A DNA stretch of 64,000 bases, taken from positions 27,850,822-27,914,821 of the forward strand of contig OX421507.1 of assembly GCA_949126835.1 (NCBI GenBank). Reading direction: 5' to 3'. This DNA is from Anisus vortex (taxonomy: Eukaryota > Mollusca > Gastropoda > Planorbidae). Of the stretch, positions 42,561 through 54,520 are shown piece after piece. The notes beneath the pieces are model-generated. The model saw only the letters and a list, made by a program, of their open reading frames with translations. It did not search any database and was not told where the DNA came from. The position numbers were made by a program, and so were the translations under genes. How positions within the stretch are numbered: position 1 is the first letter of the stretch; every line of letters begins with the position of its first letter.

Positions 42561-43480
42561 TCATCTACCTTTAGCGTAGCCAGTGCGAAACATTAATTTA
42601 AGTTCCTCATACTCTTGAGGAATTCTCCTGCGAGCAAATGACGTTTTAAAAAAGAGGCAGGCCAACTCATTTGGAAACACTGATGGCTCTATGTTTACTT
42701 GACCAGATAAACAGCAGTCACCATAAGAGTCGCGGTTGATTCTGTTCGACACCCGTTCAACTGGAAAATGTAAAGCATGACAGTGAATACATGCTATGTT
42801 AAAATGTCCGAAACTTGTGTAGGTAATGTCTGAATTGGTTGCGCAAATGTAGATTGGCAATAGATTTTGTTTCATAAGTAATTGTTACCTTACATTACGA
42901 CGACGTTGCTCTTCCAAGCGTTGTTCATGTTGATCAATGGTCTCTATCGATAGTCCTTAAATGGCTTTCTGTCGCTTGAGTTGCAACCTTTCTTTTCGTT
43001 GATCTAGAATCTAGTGTTTCATTTTTTAATTGCTCTGCCTTGCTACGTCTCATATTGTCTAATGGTCTTTTCTCTTACATCTGCAGTTTGTTTATCTAAT
43101 TGTTTTGTCCTTCGCTTTCTATTTTCTTCCAATCGTCTTTCTCGTTCTTTTGCAGTTTCCTCTTCTAGTTGTTTTGTCATACACTTTCTTTTATAATCCA
43201 ATATCGTTTCTGTCTTATCTATAGCTTACTTTTCTAGTTGCTGTAGTGTAATCTACAAATGTGTTTATTCTTTAATTGTTGATCGCGTGTTTCTGCTATT
43301 TCTTTGTTAATTAATTCTAAAATTATTCCCATGCACCTGAGTTTGGCTGCTCTGTCTGGCTTTATAATTGTATCTACTGAATTATTGCAAGAAATACTTT
43401 AAAAAATAATGTCTGATTCTACACTATCATAAATCTCTGCCTTTCTCTTTTACTAGTTTAAAATAGTATTTTTTTTTTCG
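42561..43480 (-). pseudogene. Helitron protein relic: STPR-like repeats and Helitron-like N domain
   Basis: On the - strand, about 43440-42890 reads, with frameshifts, repeated basic heptad-like units such as 'RRSKAEQLKNET' and 'RRTKQLDKQ', resembling the STPR-type repeats that precede the Helitron_like_N domain in animal Helitrons. Then 42875-42561 reads 'GHFNIACIHCHALHFPVERV', 'YGDCCLSGQVNIEPSVFPNE' and 'YEELKLMF'. The C-x-x-C-x-A-L-H-F and C-C-x-x-G-x-V pattern is the zinc-binding start of the Rep/helicase polyprotein. The Rep HUH motif and helicase are absent. Confidence 0.75.
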
Positions 43481-43706
43481 TCCGCCAGGCATTTTCATCA
43501 AGTTATAAATGTTATAACTTTAAAGACTATATAATACTTACCAACACAACTATGCAATTAACGATATATATTTTAATGTATTCACAGCTTTAATAGTACC
43601 CTAATTGTTTAATGTATTGGTAAGAGCCTAATCAACTTGGACTCTTCAAACATATAAACTATCAAACTGTATCTATCCTTTTTTTTAAATTGATGACTTA
43701 TTTTTA

Positions 43707-44313
43707 CGCTGATTATATTTAATTACGGGGCGAATCGAAAAATGGTAACAATTTAATACTTTAAAACGGGAATTACCGAAACGCTGATAGTAAATAAAAG
43801 TCGTCTCGACAATGACGTCAAAACCCACAAACCCACAAATATACCCCCCCCCCCCAATTTTTTCTTGTTTAATATTATTAGATATATAATAATATTAAAC
43901 GAGAAAAAGATGGGGGTATATTTGTTTGTGGGTTTGTTTGTTTGTTTGTTTGTTTGTGTGTTTGTGTCAGCGTTCTCGAAAACGGGCCCTACGATTTTCG
44001 CGAAAACTGTCCTATTGATGTATTCTGGTGAGAAAATGCATTTTTGATCAATCTCATTTCTTTTGAACTTCTGCTTGACCCTCAATTTTTGGAAAAACCA
44101 CTGACCATTTCTAAAAATAGCTTTTAAATTGGGCTAAAAGAAACAAAAAAGCATGTCATTGGATTCCCCATATAGCGCGATCGCGTTCAATACAACTATT
44201 ATGACGTCATAGCCAAGTCGACTTTTATTTAGTATCCGCGTTTCGGTAATTCCCGTTTTAAAGCATTTAAATCGATACCATTTTCGCCGCGCAATGAAAT
44301 AAAATCAGCATGA
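43707..44313. mobile_element. Foldback-like MITE with internal hairpin
   Basis: Imperfect inverted arms of about 110 bp (43707-43815 and 44205-44313) share AAAACGGGAATTACCGAAACGC and TAAATAAAAGTCG. In the middle, 43825-43945 folds into a second hairpin of about 45-bp arms (TTGTTTAATATTATTA opposite TAATAATATTAAACGAG) flanked by the C-run at 43847 and GGGGGTATATTTG. (GTTT)n follows at 43921-43965. No coding sequence. Confidence 0.75.
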
Positions 44314-44745
44314 CATTGTATCATCAATAAAAAAAAAAGTTAAGATATGTTTTAACTTTGTATTTTGCGCTCCAATTAGTTTTTAATATGCTTATTTTAA
44401 ACTGAAAGTGAACTTTCGTAAACATCTTTTAACTACATGCTCTATACACCACCTGTTTACGATTTGTGGCGATGCATTTTTCTACACAGATATTATTATT
44501 TGTATACACTTTGTAATGAAATGGTTTATGATTGTTTATGAACACAATAGACCAAAATGCTGTACAGGATTATTTATTTAATAATTACTTGAACCATACG
44601 ATTAGCCTTCAATCGTGAGGGACAGGAAGACAACGTGCATCAAAATATAAAAACACAGGAAGTGGACACAAATCTTAACTCTAATTAACGAAACATTCAG
44701 TGTCCAAATACCGATACACAAGTTATCACTACATCTCCCCCTTTT
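44314..44745 (-). repeat. Likely 3' LTR and polypurine tract of the Ty3/gypsy element
   Basis: In - sense the pol stop is followed by AAAAGGGGGAGA and then TGTAGTGATAACTTGTG, a purine tract next to a TG start. LTR sequence would run from about 44733 leftward. Its far end and the 5' LTR were not located, so the boundary is uncertain. Confidence 0.5.
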
Positions 44746-44749
44746 ACGG

Positions 44750-47035
44750 TTAGTCATTCCGATATCTGGCAGGTGGATTAATGATACGTCCAGACCGAGT
44801 TGTCAAAACCGTAGAGCCAACAGGTGGGCCATGCGCCTGCTCTTGGGGTTCAAGGTGGGTTTCAGTAGTGTTATTATCCGGTTCTTGAGGGTTGGTAAAA
44901 CCTGGATCTCCTTGAGGTTGAGGCATGCCATTCTGTTGTTCAGTAACAATGGCATCGTCCTTGTCAGGTAGGGAACCGATAGAGGTAGGAACAAATGTTG
45001 ATGTTGGACGTAAGTGTTTTCTGTTCCTACGGAAAGTCCCAAAAGAAGTCTTGATTAGATATGATCTGGGAGCCACGCTTCTGATTACAGTGGCTGGATT
45101 TGTCCATTGTCGCTCATGGTCTAGTTTCTGTAAGACCTTGGTACCTGGCTCTAAAGGTGGAAGCTTTCTAGTACCATGACGTCTGTTATAGTAGATCTGA
45201 TTTGCCCTTTTCCTTCCTTCGTCCTTTCCAAGAATAGACTTTCTTTCTATGATTTTTGGAGAGAGATTGACTGGCAATGTTGGTAGGATAGTTCTGATTT
45301 TACGACCCATCACTAACTCAGCGGGACTATACCCTGTGGCTGTAGTTGGTGATGATCTGTAGTTCATTAAAGCTAGAAAAAAGTCTGCTTGACTTAATAT
45401 TTTCTTCGCTTCCTGCACTGCTCGTTCTGCCTCACCGTTGCTTTGGGCATAGTATGGCGAACTAGTAACGTGCAGGAAATTCCACTCTTCTGAAAACGTT
45501 TGGAATTCTCTGGAAGTAAATTGGCGACCGTTATCAGTGACTAGTGATTCCGGGATTCCATGATGTGCAAAAATGGATTTAAATTTAGTAATGACGACCC
45601 CTGAGGTCATGCTAGAAAGTGGCAAGATCTCCAGATATCTCGAGTAGTAATCAACCACTACGAGATAATTCTGACCTTTGAAGTCACAAATGTCAGCACC
45701 AATCATCTGAAATGGTCTGCTGGGAAGTGGTGTTGACATGATGGGCTCTCTTCTGAAAGTTGGCATCTTCTGTTCACAATGTTGGCAAGAAGAAACGAGC
45801 TGCTGGATTTCGCCGCTAATTCCAGGCCACCATACAGACTGTTTCGCTCTCTCCCGACATTTTGTAATGCCCAAATGACCATCATGGATTCTGCTTAGAA
45901 TTTCTGCTCTAAGTGACCTTGGTACTACTATTTGGGAACCTCTGATAAGCATGCCTTGATGAACGCTCAGTTCAAAGCGCACATTGTAGAAATCCTTGAG
46001 ATATTGTTCAATATTTTTCACATATTTAGGCCAGCCATTTTCAGTGTACTTGATGGCAGTATTAATGATAGGGTCTTTCTCTGATTCACTTGCAAACTGT
46101 AAAAGTTTCGCATCGGACGCCGGCCAAGACATTCGAACTGAGTCTATATGAGAGTCAATATCCTGAATGAGGCGATCCACTTCTTTGTCCAACCCAACGT
46201 TTACTTGTTGTGGGCTGCGCGACAGTGTATCAGCAATGATAAGTTGTACGCCTGGTATGTAAGTAGCATGAACATTAAAGCGCATGAGCCTTATAAGCAT
46301 TCTCTGGCAACGTATTGGTGTGTCTTGCAGGTCTCGAACATTGATCAAAGATATCAGTGGCTTGTGATCAGTCTGTAATGTGAATGATGGTAGTCCCATG
46401 AGGTACTTTTGAAGCTTTTCACAAGTCCATACTGCTGCCAAAAGTTCTTTTTCTATCTGCGCGTAATTCTTTTCTGCTGGAGTCAGGGTACGTGAGCAGA
46501 AAACCACAGGTTTGAGTTTACTATCACATTCTTGAAGAAGCACTCCACCAATTCCATAGGAACTTGCATCAACGCTTACAACACATGGCCTTAAAATGTC
46601 AAAGAATGCAAGTGTTGGTGTAGATGTGAGCATTTTCTTTACCTGTGTAAGTGCATTTATTTGAGATGATCCCCATGTCCAATGGTTTTTCTTCTCCAAC
46701 AATTGTGTCAGAGGACGAAGAATTGTGGATATGTTTGAAATGTATCTGCCCATGAAGTTTACCATGCCAAGTAGGCGACGTATTTCCTCAACATCTTGTG
46801 GCTCTGGCATGTCAATAATAGCAGAAACCTTGATAGGATCTGGACTTATACCATCCTTACTGATGCGATGGCCCAGGAAATCAATTTCCTTCTTTCTGTA
46901 CTCACACTTTTCTTGGTTTAGTTGAAGATTCACTTCATTCAGCCTTTTTAGAACTGCTGACAAGTGTTTTTCATGTTCTTTCTCTGTTTTACTAAAGACA
47001 AGAACATCATCAAAATAGCAAATTACGTTTTGCTT
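44750..47035 (-). pseudogene. Ty3/gypsy pol: RT end, RNase H, integrase (nearly intact)
   Basis: Over 737 codons are open on the - strand. Order: RT thumb ('LGHRISKDGISPDPIKV', 'LLGMVNFMGRYI'); RNase H with D in 'VSVDASSYGIGG', E in 'AQIEKELLAAVW' and D in 'LQTDHKPL'; integrase zinc domain ('HDGHLGITKCRERA', 'CQHCEQK'); integrase core with D in 'GADICDFKG', D in 'VTDNGRQFTS' and E in 'SNGEAERAVQEAK'; then a C-terminal GPY-like segment ('VLQKLDHERQW'). This is the usual Ty3/gypsy order, unlike the array at 4440-13352. RT and RNase H/integrase are separated by a frameshift in an 8-T run at about 47033. Confidence 0.9.
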
Positions 47036-47488
47036 TTTTTTCCAGAATGTTTTCCATCACCCTCTGGAAAATCTCAGGTGCACTTGTGATGCCAAATGGT
47101 AGCCTTTTATAATAGTATCGACCAAAAGGTGTTATAAAGGTAGTCAGCTTTGCAGTGGAACTGTCTAAAGGAATTTGCCAAAATCCGGAAGCTGCATCCA
47201 ATTTTGAGAATACTGTTGCACCTTGAAGCTTGTGTAGTATATCATCTAATACAGGAAGCACATAGCGTTCCCGCTTCACTGCAGAATTGAGCTTCTTAAA
47301 GTCTGTACAAATACGAATTGATCCATTCTTCTTTAAGACTGGTACCATTGGAGCACACCAATCTGTTGCTTCGGTAATAGGTTCTATTACGCCTGCTTTT
47401 TCCATCCGTTGTAGTTCAACCATGACCTTGTCAATAAGAGGTATTGGCACTCTGATTGAAGATGGAGTTGTTCTACTAATAACAGCTT
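47010..47488 (-). pseudogene. Ty3/gypsy RT fingers and palm (5'-truncated)
   Basis: Reads 'KAGVIEPITEATDWCAPMVP', 'KKNGSIRICTDFKKLN', 'FSKLDAASGFWQIPL', 'FITPFG' and 'FGITSAPEIFQRVME'. The catalytic Y-x-D-D lies just after the T-run frameshift, in the frame of the next segment. Upstream, sequence similarity ends at about 47488 where the right inverted-repeat arm begins, so gag, protease and the 5' LTR are missing. Confidence 0.88.
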
Positions 47489-47800
47489 ATCAATGGGCAA
47501 TAATTAAATTATATCACCAAGTAATTGTTCTTTTGAAAGCCCTTAAAGCAGATTACAATAGATATTGTAATGAAAAAGAAAAGAGATAAATACAAAATAC
47601 ATTTGTAGGCACATACCTGATTAAATATACTCCCTGCAAATAGTAGCCTAAATTATATGCATGTATCTTATTGTTTACAATTTCTCTATTGTTTTAAATA
47701 TCTTTGATGTTAAAGATATGTATCAAATATTCTAAAAATATTACTAATTTCACCCTATAAAGACCGATCTCAGATCGGTCACCCCGATATTATTTATATA

Positions 47801-48544
47801 TTATATATATATATATATTATATATATACATATATATTTTGTCACATTGGAGCTCTCTTACTTCAATGCTTATGGCTGTAGCCTAGGGATGATTCTTATT
47901 TAGGCCAAACGGGAACCTATGTCTCTCTGACGGTAGTAAAAATTTTGTAGCGATTTTTCAAGTTGGTCGTCTAGTATTATTCAAAGTAATCTAACTCTAA
48001 GCAAGAACATTAATAAAAAAAAAAAGACAAATTCCTTGGCTTGTAAATTTAATGTAGAAACTTTTATTCAACAAATAAGACTGTGTAATTTAATGGAGTA
48101 CAAATAGAGCAATATTAATGTGACTTATCAAGTCGGAAGAATAGCTATCGTCTGTCTGCAGGCTTAGGCTCGAGACTATTTTATATTCCCCGGCCAGTTC
48201 TACGCGGCGCTAAAAAGAAAGAAAGCGACGCTATGGAAAAACTCCAAGCGGGGGAATATGACGTCACCGTCGCGTCCTAACACTGAAAATATTTTAAGTA
48301 GGAACATTATGTCGAGGAGAAAGAATAATAGATGGGTTTTTCAAATAATTAGTTTGTATACACTGTCACGTAACAATATATATGTATATATTAAATGTTA
48401 AATATGTTAAGTCGGACTGTAGAATTCAAAATATTTAATGTTAAGTTTTGTAAATCCTAGCGGTACAGTCAATAGTAAGTAACCTGCTAAATTGAAAAGT
48501 CTTAAATGTATTTTTATTAACTGTGTTCTCTAATGGCTACATAT
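47801..48544. other. No gene seen
   Basis: (TA)n at about 47797-47838, then AT-rich DNA. A GC-richer patch at 48130-48290 with paired TGACGTCACCG was not assigned. No coding motif. Confidence 0.45.
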
Positions 48545-48740
48545 ATAGGACATGAGTTCAAATCCTGGTGATTGGATTTGTTTTCGGGTATGGTGGGTGT
48601 CCCTAAATTTACCCAGCTCTGATGAGTGTCATGGCAGCAGTGCAATTTCTATAGTAAAGGCGTCTGTTGCATTGTGCTGACGACACAATCCCCAAGTACG
48701 CCGTGGCTAAAAAAAACTGGTGAACGCTGTTTTACAAATT
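48545..48740 (+). repeat. SINE
   Basis: GGACATGAGTTCAAATCCTGG (B box), TGTCCCTAAATTTACCCAGC, GGCGTCTGTTGCATTGTGCT and AGTACGCCGTGGC match the family at 38395-38650. Confidence 0.7.
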
Positions 48741-48867
48741 ATATCATTTATAAAGCGCTATTCATAACAATTGGTCTTTGAATGCGCTTTACATTTACCG
48801 TATGTTATGAATATAAGTCAAATTAAATCCCGTCTCCCAGGTCATTGATGTAGATCAAGAACAGATT

Positions 48868-51130
48868 AAAATTAAATTAGTGTGTTTTTGTTTGAATTGT
48901 TGAATTTCCGGCCCAACAACATCGAACGTTATATAGTCCCTTTTTGATAACATTGTTGTCATGTTTCTCTTGTATCCATTTTATTGTTCTTATATTTTTA
49001 AATTCTGTTGTACAGTTGTATTTCTTTAATATAGTTTATTATATGCTTTGGTTTAATTTTACTGAAAATTTCATGAAGAGTTCTACAGTATGAGAATTAC
49101 GTCGAATTTCATCAAATGTATTACACTCCAACAAAATGTGAGACAACTGCAAAGTTGACATTGCAGAAAGCACACATTGAGGCCGTTTCTCGTTTTAAAA
49201 GAAACGAATGTGTTAGTTTTGTATGTCCTGTATGTAGTCTGCAGATAATAACTGCGACCTTTCTAACAAGTTGGCCCGTATCATGCCAGGTTTTTGAATT
49301 TTCCAAATACTGCTATTTCATTTTCTTCTTTCCCTGCGTGACCAGGAACCAAAAAAAAAGACACTTTTGCCCCTTTTATCTTTCGATTGGTATTTTGTCA
49401 GAATTTCCAATGCAGATATATTCCGGGTGTTACTGTTTCTCAAAGCAGTAAGACAAGATAACGAATCGGATACAATAACGAAATCATGGTTTTCTGATTC
49501 TGCTGCAATGTCTAATGCTAGGCTTATTGCTAAAGCCTCTGCAGTATTTATTGAGATATTGGAATTATATTTTCTTTTTTTACTTTTATTTGAGGTAAGA
49601 GCAACCAAAGATGTCGCTGTATCATTTTTCGATCGATCTGTGTATATTTGTACATAATTTGGGTATTTTTGTATCACTTTTTGAAACATATTCACGCAAA
49701 AATCCTTTTTCTTTCTATGGTTTAATTCTAAGTTTATAGCCGGGATTTTAAAAAGCCATGGTGGAATTTTTGGTATCTATTATCTTTTTATCAATCTAAA
49801 TTCAAATTTAGTTTCGATCAATTCTTTTTCAATTCTAAGTCCAAAAGTTGAAAGACATTTTGAGTTTTTAGTCAAGCTATTTTTTTATTGTGGGTGAAAA
49901 ACGCATAAATACGCTCGATTATTCAGTAAGGACTTCAGTTTTAGTGCATATTGTAATGATAGCTTGAGTCTTCTATTTTGTAGTGGTGGTTCATTTGTTT
50001 TTTGTGTATCTGACAGAAATGCCCAACGTTTGTTTTCTTTAGAAGAAAATTGAAATCCATTCTTTTTGGTCCATTCTTGTATTTTATTGATTTGAAGTTG
50101 TAGATGATTCTGTATTTCTAACATACAATTAGCTCTATAATAGATCACAAAGTCATCGACGTATAGAGAACATTTTGTATTCTGTAATAAGCATTCAGTG
50201 ATCGTTTTTATTTGTATATTAAATAGTGTAGGTGATAATACGCTTCTTATTTAATAAATGTATCTGATAAACAGTTTCCAATTCTTATATGGAATGTTCG
50301 GTTGCTTAGAAAGTTTGATATAAATTTTGGTAAGTTTCCTCTTAAACCGAAGGAATATAGATCTTTCAAAATGCCATATTTCCATGTAGTGTTAAATGCC
50401 TTTTCTAAATCGAAAAAACAAACAGCTACCACATGTTCTTTTCTAACAAATGCTTCTCTAATAAATGTTTCTAATCTAATGAGATGATCTCTTGTTGAAT
50501 GATTCATTCTAAATCCACACTGAATGTTTGCCATTAAGTTATTACTTTCCAGAAAATATATTAAGCGTTTATTAAAAAAAATTTCCATAATTTTACAGAA
50601 AGAATTTGTGAGGGCTATTGGTCTGTAATTTATTGGATCTGTGTGATCTTTTTCTCTTTAAGTATTTGAATGGTAATTGCTTTGCTCCAGTCCTTATAAA
50701 TGTATTTTGTTGTCAAAAATTATTAACAACTTTTTATAAAGCTTTCAGTGTTAACGTTGGCAGATGTCTTATAAGCTCATAATGAATTGAATCTGGACCT
50801 GGTGCAGTATTTTTGGTTTCTATTGCGTAAGCTCGTTTATTGATATTGGGGAGATGTAGTATTCCAATATATTTGTTTTAAAATGTATATTTTCTTTTTC
50901 TATTTCTCTTTTTACTTTTTTAAAGGAGTCTGTATAGTTTTCAGACGATGATATTTTCGAAAAGGTCTTTCCAATTTAATTTGCAATATCTTGTGTAGTT
51001 TTATGCATAATTAAGTGCCATCAGCAAGTTTAATTTGTTTCATTGGACTTTTTTTTTTGGTTTTTCCTTTCATTTTTCTTATCTTTTTCCAAATGTTATT
51101 TATGGGTGTGTTTGAATTTCTTCTTCTTCT
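48868..51130 (-). pseudogene. LINE B (nimbus/I-like) RT and RNase H, copy 1
   Basis: The - strand reads decayed RT ('NSNTPINNIWKKI' near 51110; 'ANIQCGFRMNHSTRDHLIRL', 'AVCFFDLEKAFNTTWKYGIL' at 50588-50247; 'VDDFVIYYRANC' near 50150) and RNase H of the I-clade kind ('VQIYTDRSKNDTATSLVAL', 'NTAEALAISLALDI', 'FVIVSDSLSCLTALRN'). A deletion near 49312 removes the HAGKEENEIADREA segment present in copies 2 and 3. Several frameshifts and stops, inactive. Confidence 0.85.
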
Positions 51131-52116
51131 TCTTAATATTACTGTGGATACCCCGTTAGTACCCAGGAAAGAGTCCACAATTTAAATACACATAAAATAA
51201 AAAACATCACAAACAACAATTATAAACAGATGACACAGTGTCACTTTAGGTTTTTAGACCAGCCCTTCAGTGACGATTTAAAAGCCTGAACTGTAGGGGC
51301 AGTGATGGAGGCCTGGTCCAGGGTGTTCCACAGCCTAATGGCTGACGGAAAAAAAGAATATTTATAGACGTCGGTGCGTGCATGTGGGACATGCAGCTTG
51401 AGCTGATGGCCTCGGGTAGAGCGGGATACCTGTTGGATTCGGCCTGGCTGAGTGGACATTTCCACGTGGCGGTTCACGATCTTGTAAATAGTGATGACCT
51501 TGTTTATCGCTCTGCGATGATGTAGGGGCTCCAGTTGGAGTTGGGCCACCAAAGCTGAGGCGCTAGATTTAAGGCCGTAGTCCTGTAAGATACGACGTGC
51601 CGCTCGACGTTGGATCATCTCCAGCTTAGATATCAGGTGTTGTTGATGAGGATCCCATACAGTCGATGCGTACTCCAGGATGGGACGAGCTAAACTTTTA
51701 AAACAATGGGTCTGGATCCTGGTGGAGCATCCCTTGAGGTTCCTTTGGACGAAGGCGCAAGCTCTTTTTGCTTTGGCAGCAATAGATTGGACATGTGTGC
51801 CCCAGTGGAGTTTTTCTGTGATGTTCACTCCAAGGTACTTGGCATCTGAAACCCTCTCAATAGTGTGACCATGCAAGGTATAACTGGTGGGGATCCTAGT
51901 CCTCTTCCTTGAAATAGAGAGGAGGTTGCACTTATCAACATTGAACGTCATTTGCCATTTCGATTCCCAGGTCTCCAACCTATTGAGGTCGCCCTGTAGA
52001 TATAAAGCGTCATTAAGGCTCTCGATGTGAGAATACAGGATGGTATCATCTGCAAAAAACCGAACCCTGGCGTGGATCCCGTCTCCCAGGTCATTGATGT
52101 AGACCAAGAACATATT
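51131..52116 (-). pseudogene. LINE A 3' half, copy 1
   Basis: Open for 290 codons (52113-51241): 'YINDLGDGIHARVRFFADD' (RT catalytic F-A-D-D), 'SDAKYLGVNITEKLHWG', 'LKSLARPILEYASTVWDP'-type region, and the carboxy end 'YKYSFFPSAIRLWNTLDQ'. The 3' tail after the stop ends in an AAG-repeat at about 51121-51133. CR1/jockey-like by these motifs. It joins LINE B sequence on both sides. Confidence 0.88.
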
Positions 52117-54520
52117 AAAATTAAATTAGTGTGTTTTTGTTTGAATTGTTGAATTTCCGGCCCAACAACATCGAACGTTATATAGGGCCTTTTTGATAAC
52201 ATTGTTGTCATGTTTCTCTTGTATCCATTTTATTGTTCTTATATTTTTAAATTCTGTTGTACAGTTGTATTTCTTTAATATAGTTTATTATATGCTTTGG
52301 TTTAATTTTACTGAAAATTTCCTGAAGAGTTCTACAGTATGAGAATTACGTCGAATTTCATCAAATGTATTACACTCCAACAAAATGTGAGACAACTGCA
52401 AAGTTGACATTGCAGAAAGCACACATTGAGGCCGTTTCTCGTTTTAAAAGAAACGAATGTGTTAGTTTTGTATGTCCTGTATGTAGTCTGCAGATAATAA
52501 CTGCGACCTTTCTAACAAGTTGGCCCGTATCATGCCAGGTTTTTGAATTTTCCAAATACTGCAGTTTATTGCATTCGATTTTCAAGAAGTTAGTCCATTT
52601 GTGTCTTATGTGTCTATTTATCAAAGGTTTCAAGTCTCGATATGGTATTGGGATAATACTCTCTGATAACAACAGGGCGTCTTTTGCCTCTCATTCAGCT
52701 ATTTCATTTTCTTCTTTTTTACCTGCGTGACCAGGAACCCAAAAAAAAAGACACTTTTGCCCCTTTTATCTTTCGATTGGTATTTTGTCAGAATTTCCAA
52801 TGCAGATATATTCCGGGTGTTACTGTTTCTCAAAGCAGTAAGACAAGATAACGAATCGGATACAATAACGAAATCATGGTTTTCTGATTCTGCTGCAATG
52901 TCTAATGCTAGGCTTATTGCTAAAGCCTCAGCAGTATTTATTGAGATATTGGAATTATATTTTCTTTTTTTACTTTTATTTGAGGTAAGAGCAACCAAAG
53001 ATGTCGCTGTATCATTTTTCGATCCATCTGTGTATATTTGTACATAATTTGGGTATTTTTGTATCACTTTTTGAAACATATTCACGCAAAAATCCTTTTT
53101 CTTTCTATGGTTTAATTCTAAGTTTATAGCCGGGATTTCAAAAAGCCATGGTGGAATTTTTGGTATCGAATATCTTTTTATCAATCTAAATTCAAATTTA
53201 GTTTCGATCAATTCTTTTTCAATTCTAAGTCCAAAAGTTGATAGACATTTTGAGTTTTTAGTCAAGCTATTTTTTTATTGTGGGTGAAAAACGCATAAAT
53301 ACGCTCGATTATTCAGTAAGGATTTCAGTTTTAGTGCATATTGTAATGATAGCTTGAGTCTTCTATTTTGTAGTGGTGGTTCATTTGTTTTTTGTGTATC
53401 TGACAGAAATGCCCAACGTTTGTTTTTTTAGCAGAAAATTGAAATCCATTTTTTCGGTCCATTCTTGTATTTTATTGATTTGAAGTTGTAGATGATTCTG
53501 TATTTCTATCATACAATTAGCTCTATAATAGATCACAAAGTCATCGACGTATAGAGAACATTTTGTATTCTGTAATAAGCATTCAGTGATCGTTTTTATT
53601 TGTATATTAAATAGTGTAGGTGATAATACGCTTCTTCTTTAATAAATGTATCTGATAAACAGTTTCCAATTCTTATATGGAATGTCCGGTTGCTTAGAAA
53701 GTTTGATATAAATTTTGGTAAGTTTCCTCTTAAACCGAAGGAATATAGATCTTTCAAAATGCCATATTTCCATGTAGTGTTAAATGCCTTTTCTAAATCG
53801 AAAAAAACAAACAGCTACCACATGTTCTTTTCTAACAAATGCTTCTCTAATAAATGTTTCTAATCTAATGAGATGATCTCTTGTTGAATGATTCATTCTA
53901 AATCCACACTGAATGTTTGCCATTAAGTTATTACTGTCCAGAAAATATATTAAGCGTTTATTTAAAAAAAATTTCCATAATTTTACACAAAGAATTTGTG
54001 AGGGCTATTGGTCTGTAATTTATTGGATCTGTGTGATCTTTTTCTCTTAAAGTATTTGAATGGTAATTGCTTTGCTCCAGTCCTTATAAATGTATTTTGT
54101 TGTCAAAGATTATTAACAACTTTTTATAAAGCTTTCAGTGTTAACGTTGGCAGATGTCTTATAAGCTCATAATGAATTGAATCTGGACCTGGTGCAGTAT
54201 TTTTGGTTTCTATTGCGTAAGCTCGTTTATTGATATTGGGGAGATGTAGTATTCCAATATATTTGTTTTAAAATGTATATTTTCTTTTTCTATTTCTCTT
54301 TTTACTTTTTTAAAGGAGTCTGTATAGTTTTCAGACGATGATATTTTCGAAAAGGTCTTTCCAATTTAATTTGCAATATCTTGTGTAGTTTTATGCATAA
54401 TTAAGTGCCATCAGCAAGTTTAATTTGTTTCATTGGACTTTTTTTTTGGTATTTCCTTTCATTTTTCTAATCCTTTTCCAAATGTTATTTATGGGTGTGT
54501 TTGAATTTCTTCTTCTTCTT
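52117..54520 (-). pseudogene. LINE B RT and RNase H, copy 2
   Basis: As copy 1 but with the RNase H C-terminal part retained (52699-53265 and 52370-52672): 'YTDGSKNDTATSLVALTSNK', 'NTAEALAISLALDI', 'SDSLSCLTALRN', then 'PYRDLKPLINRHIRHKWTNF' and a terminal C-x-x-C/H segment 'ICRLHTGHTKLTHSFLLKRE'. That last piece is the gag-like/RNase H tail typical of I and nimbus elements. The RT part (about 53960-53630) has an extra frameshift relative to copies 1 and 3. Confidence 0.85.

Larger units (their letters stand above)
41581..47800. mobile_element. Composite segment between ~330-bp inverted repeats with palindromic tips
   Basis: Left arm 41581-41956 and right arm 47474-47800 are reverse complements at roughly 75-80 percent by eye. 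Both begin ATAATATCGGGGTGACC followed by the perfect palindrome GACCGATCTGAGATCGGTC. Shared inner landmarks: TAACATCAAAGAT, ATATTTAATCAGGT, CTGCTTTAA(A/G)GGCTTTCAAAA and GATAAGCTGTTATTA. Between the arms lie a Helitron relic, a foldback MITE and a Ty3/gypsy pol. TA-rich flanks hide any target duplication. The superfamily is unknown. Confidence 0.65.

Noticed and set aside
41581..47800. Maverick/Polinton element, because of long inverted repeats
   Set aside because: No polymerase B, packaging ATPase, capsid or retroviral-type Polinton integrase was seen, and the tips do not start with AG. The contents are unrelated mobile-element fragments.
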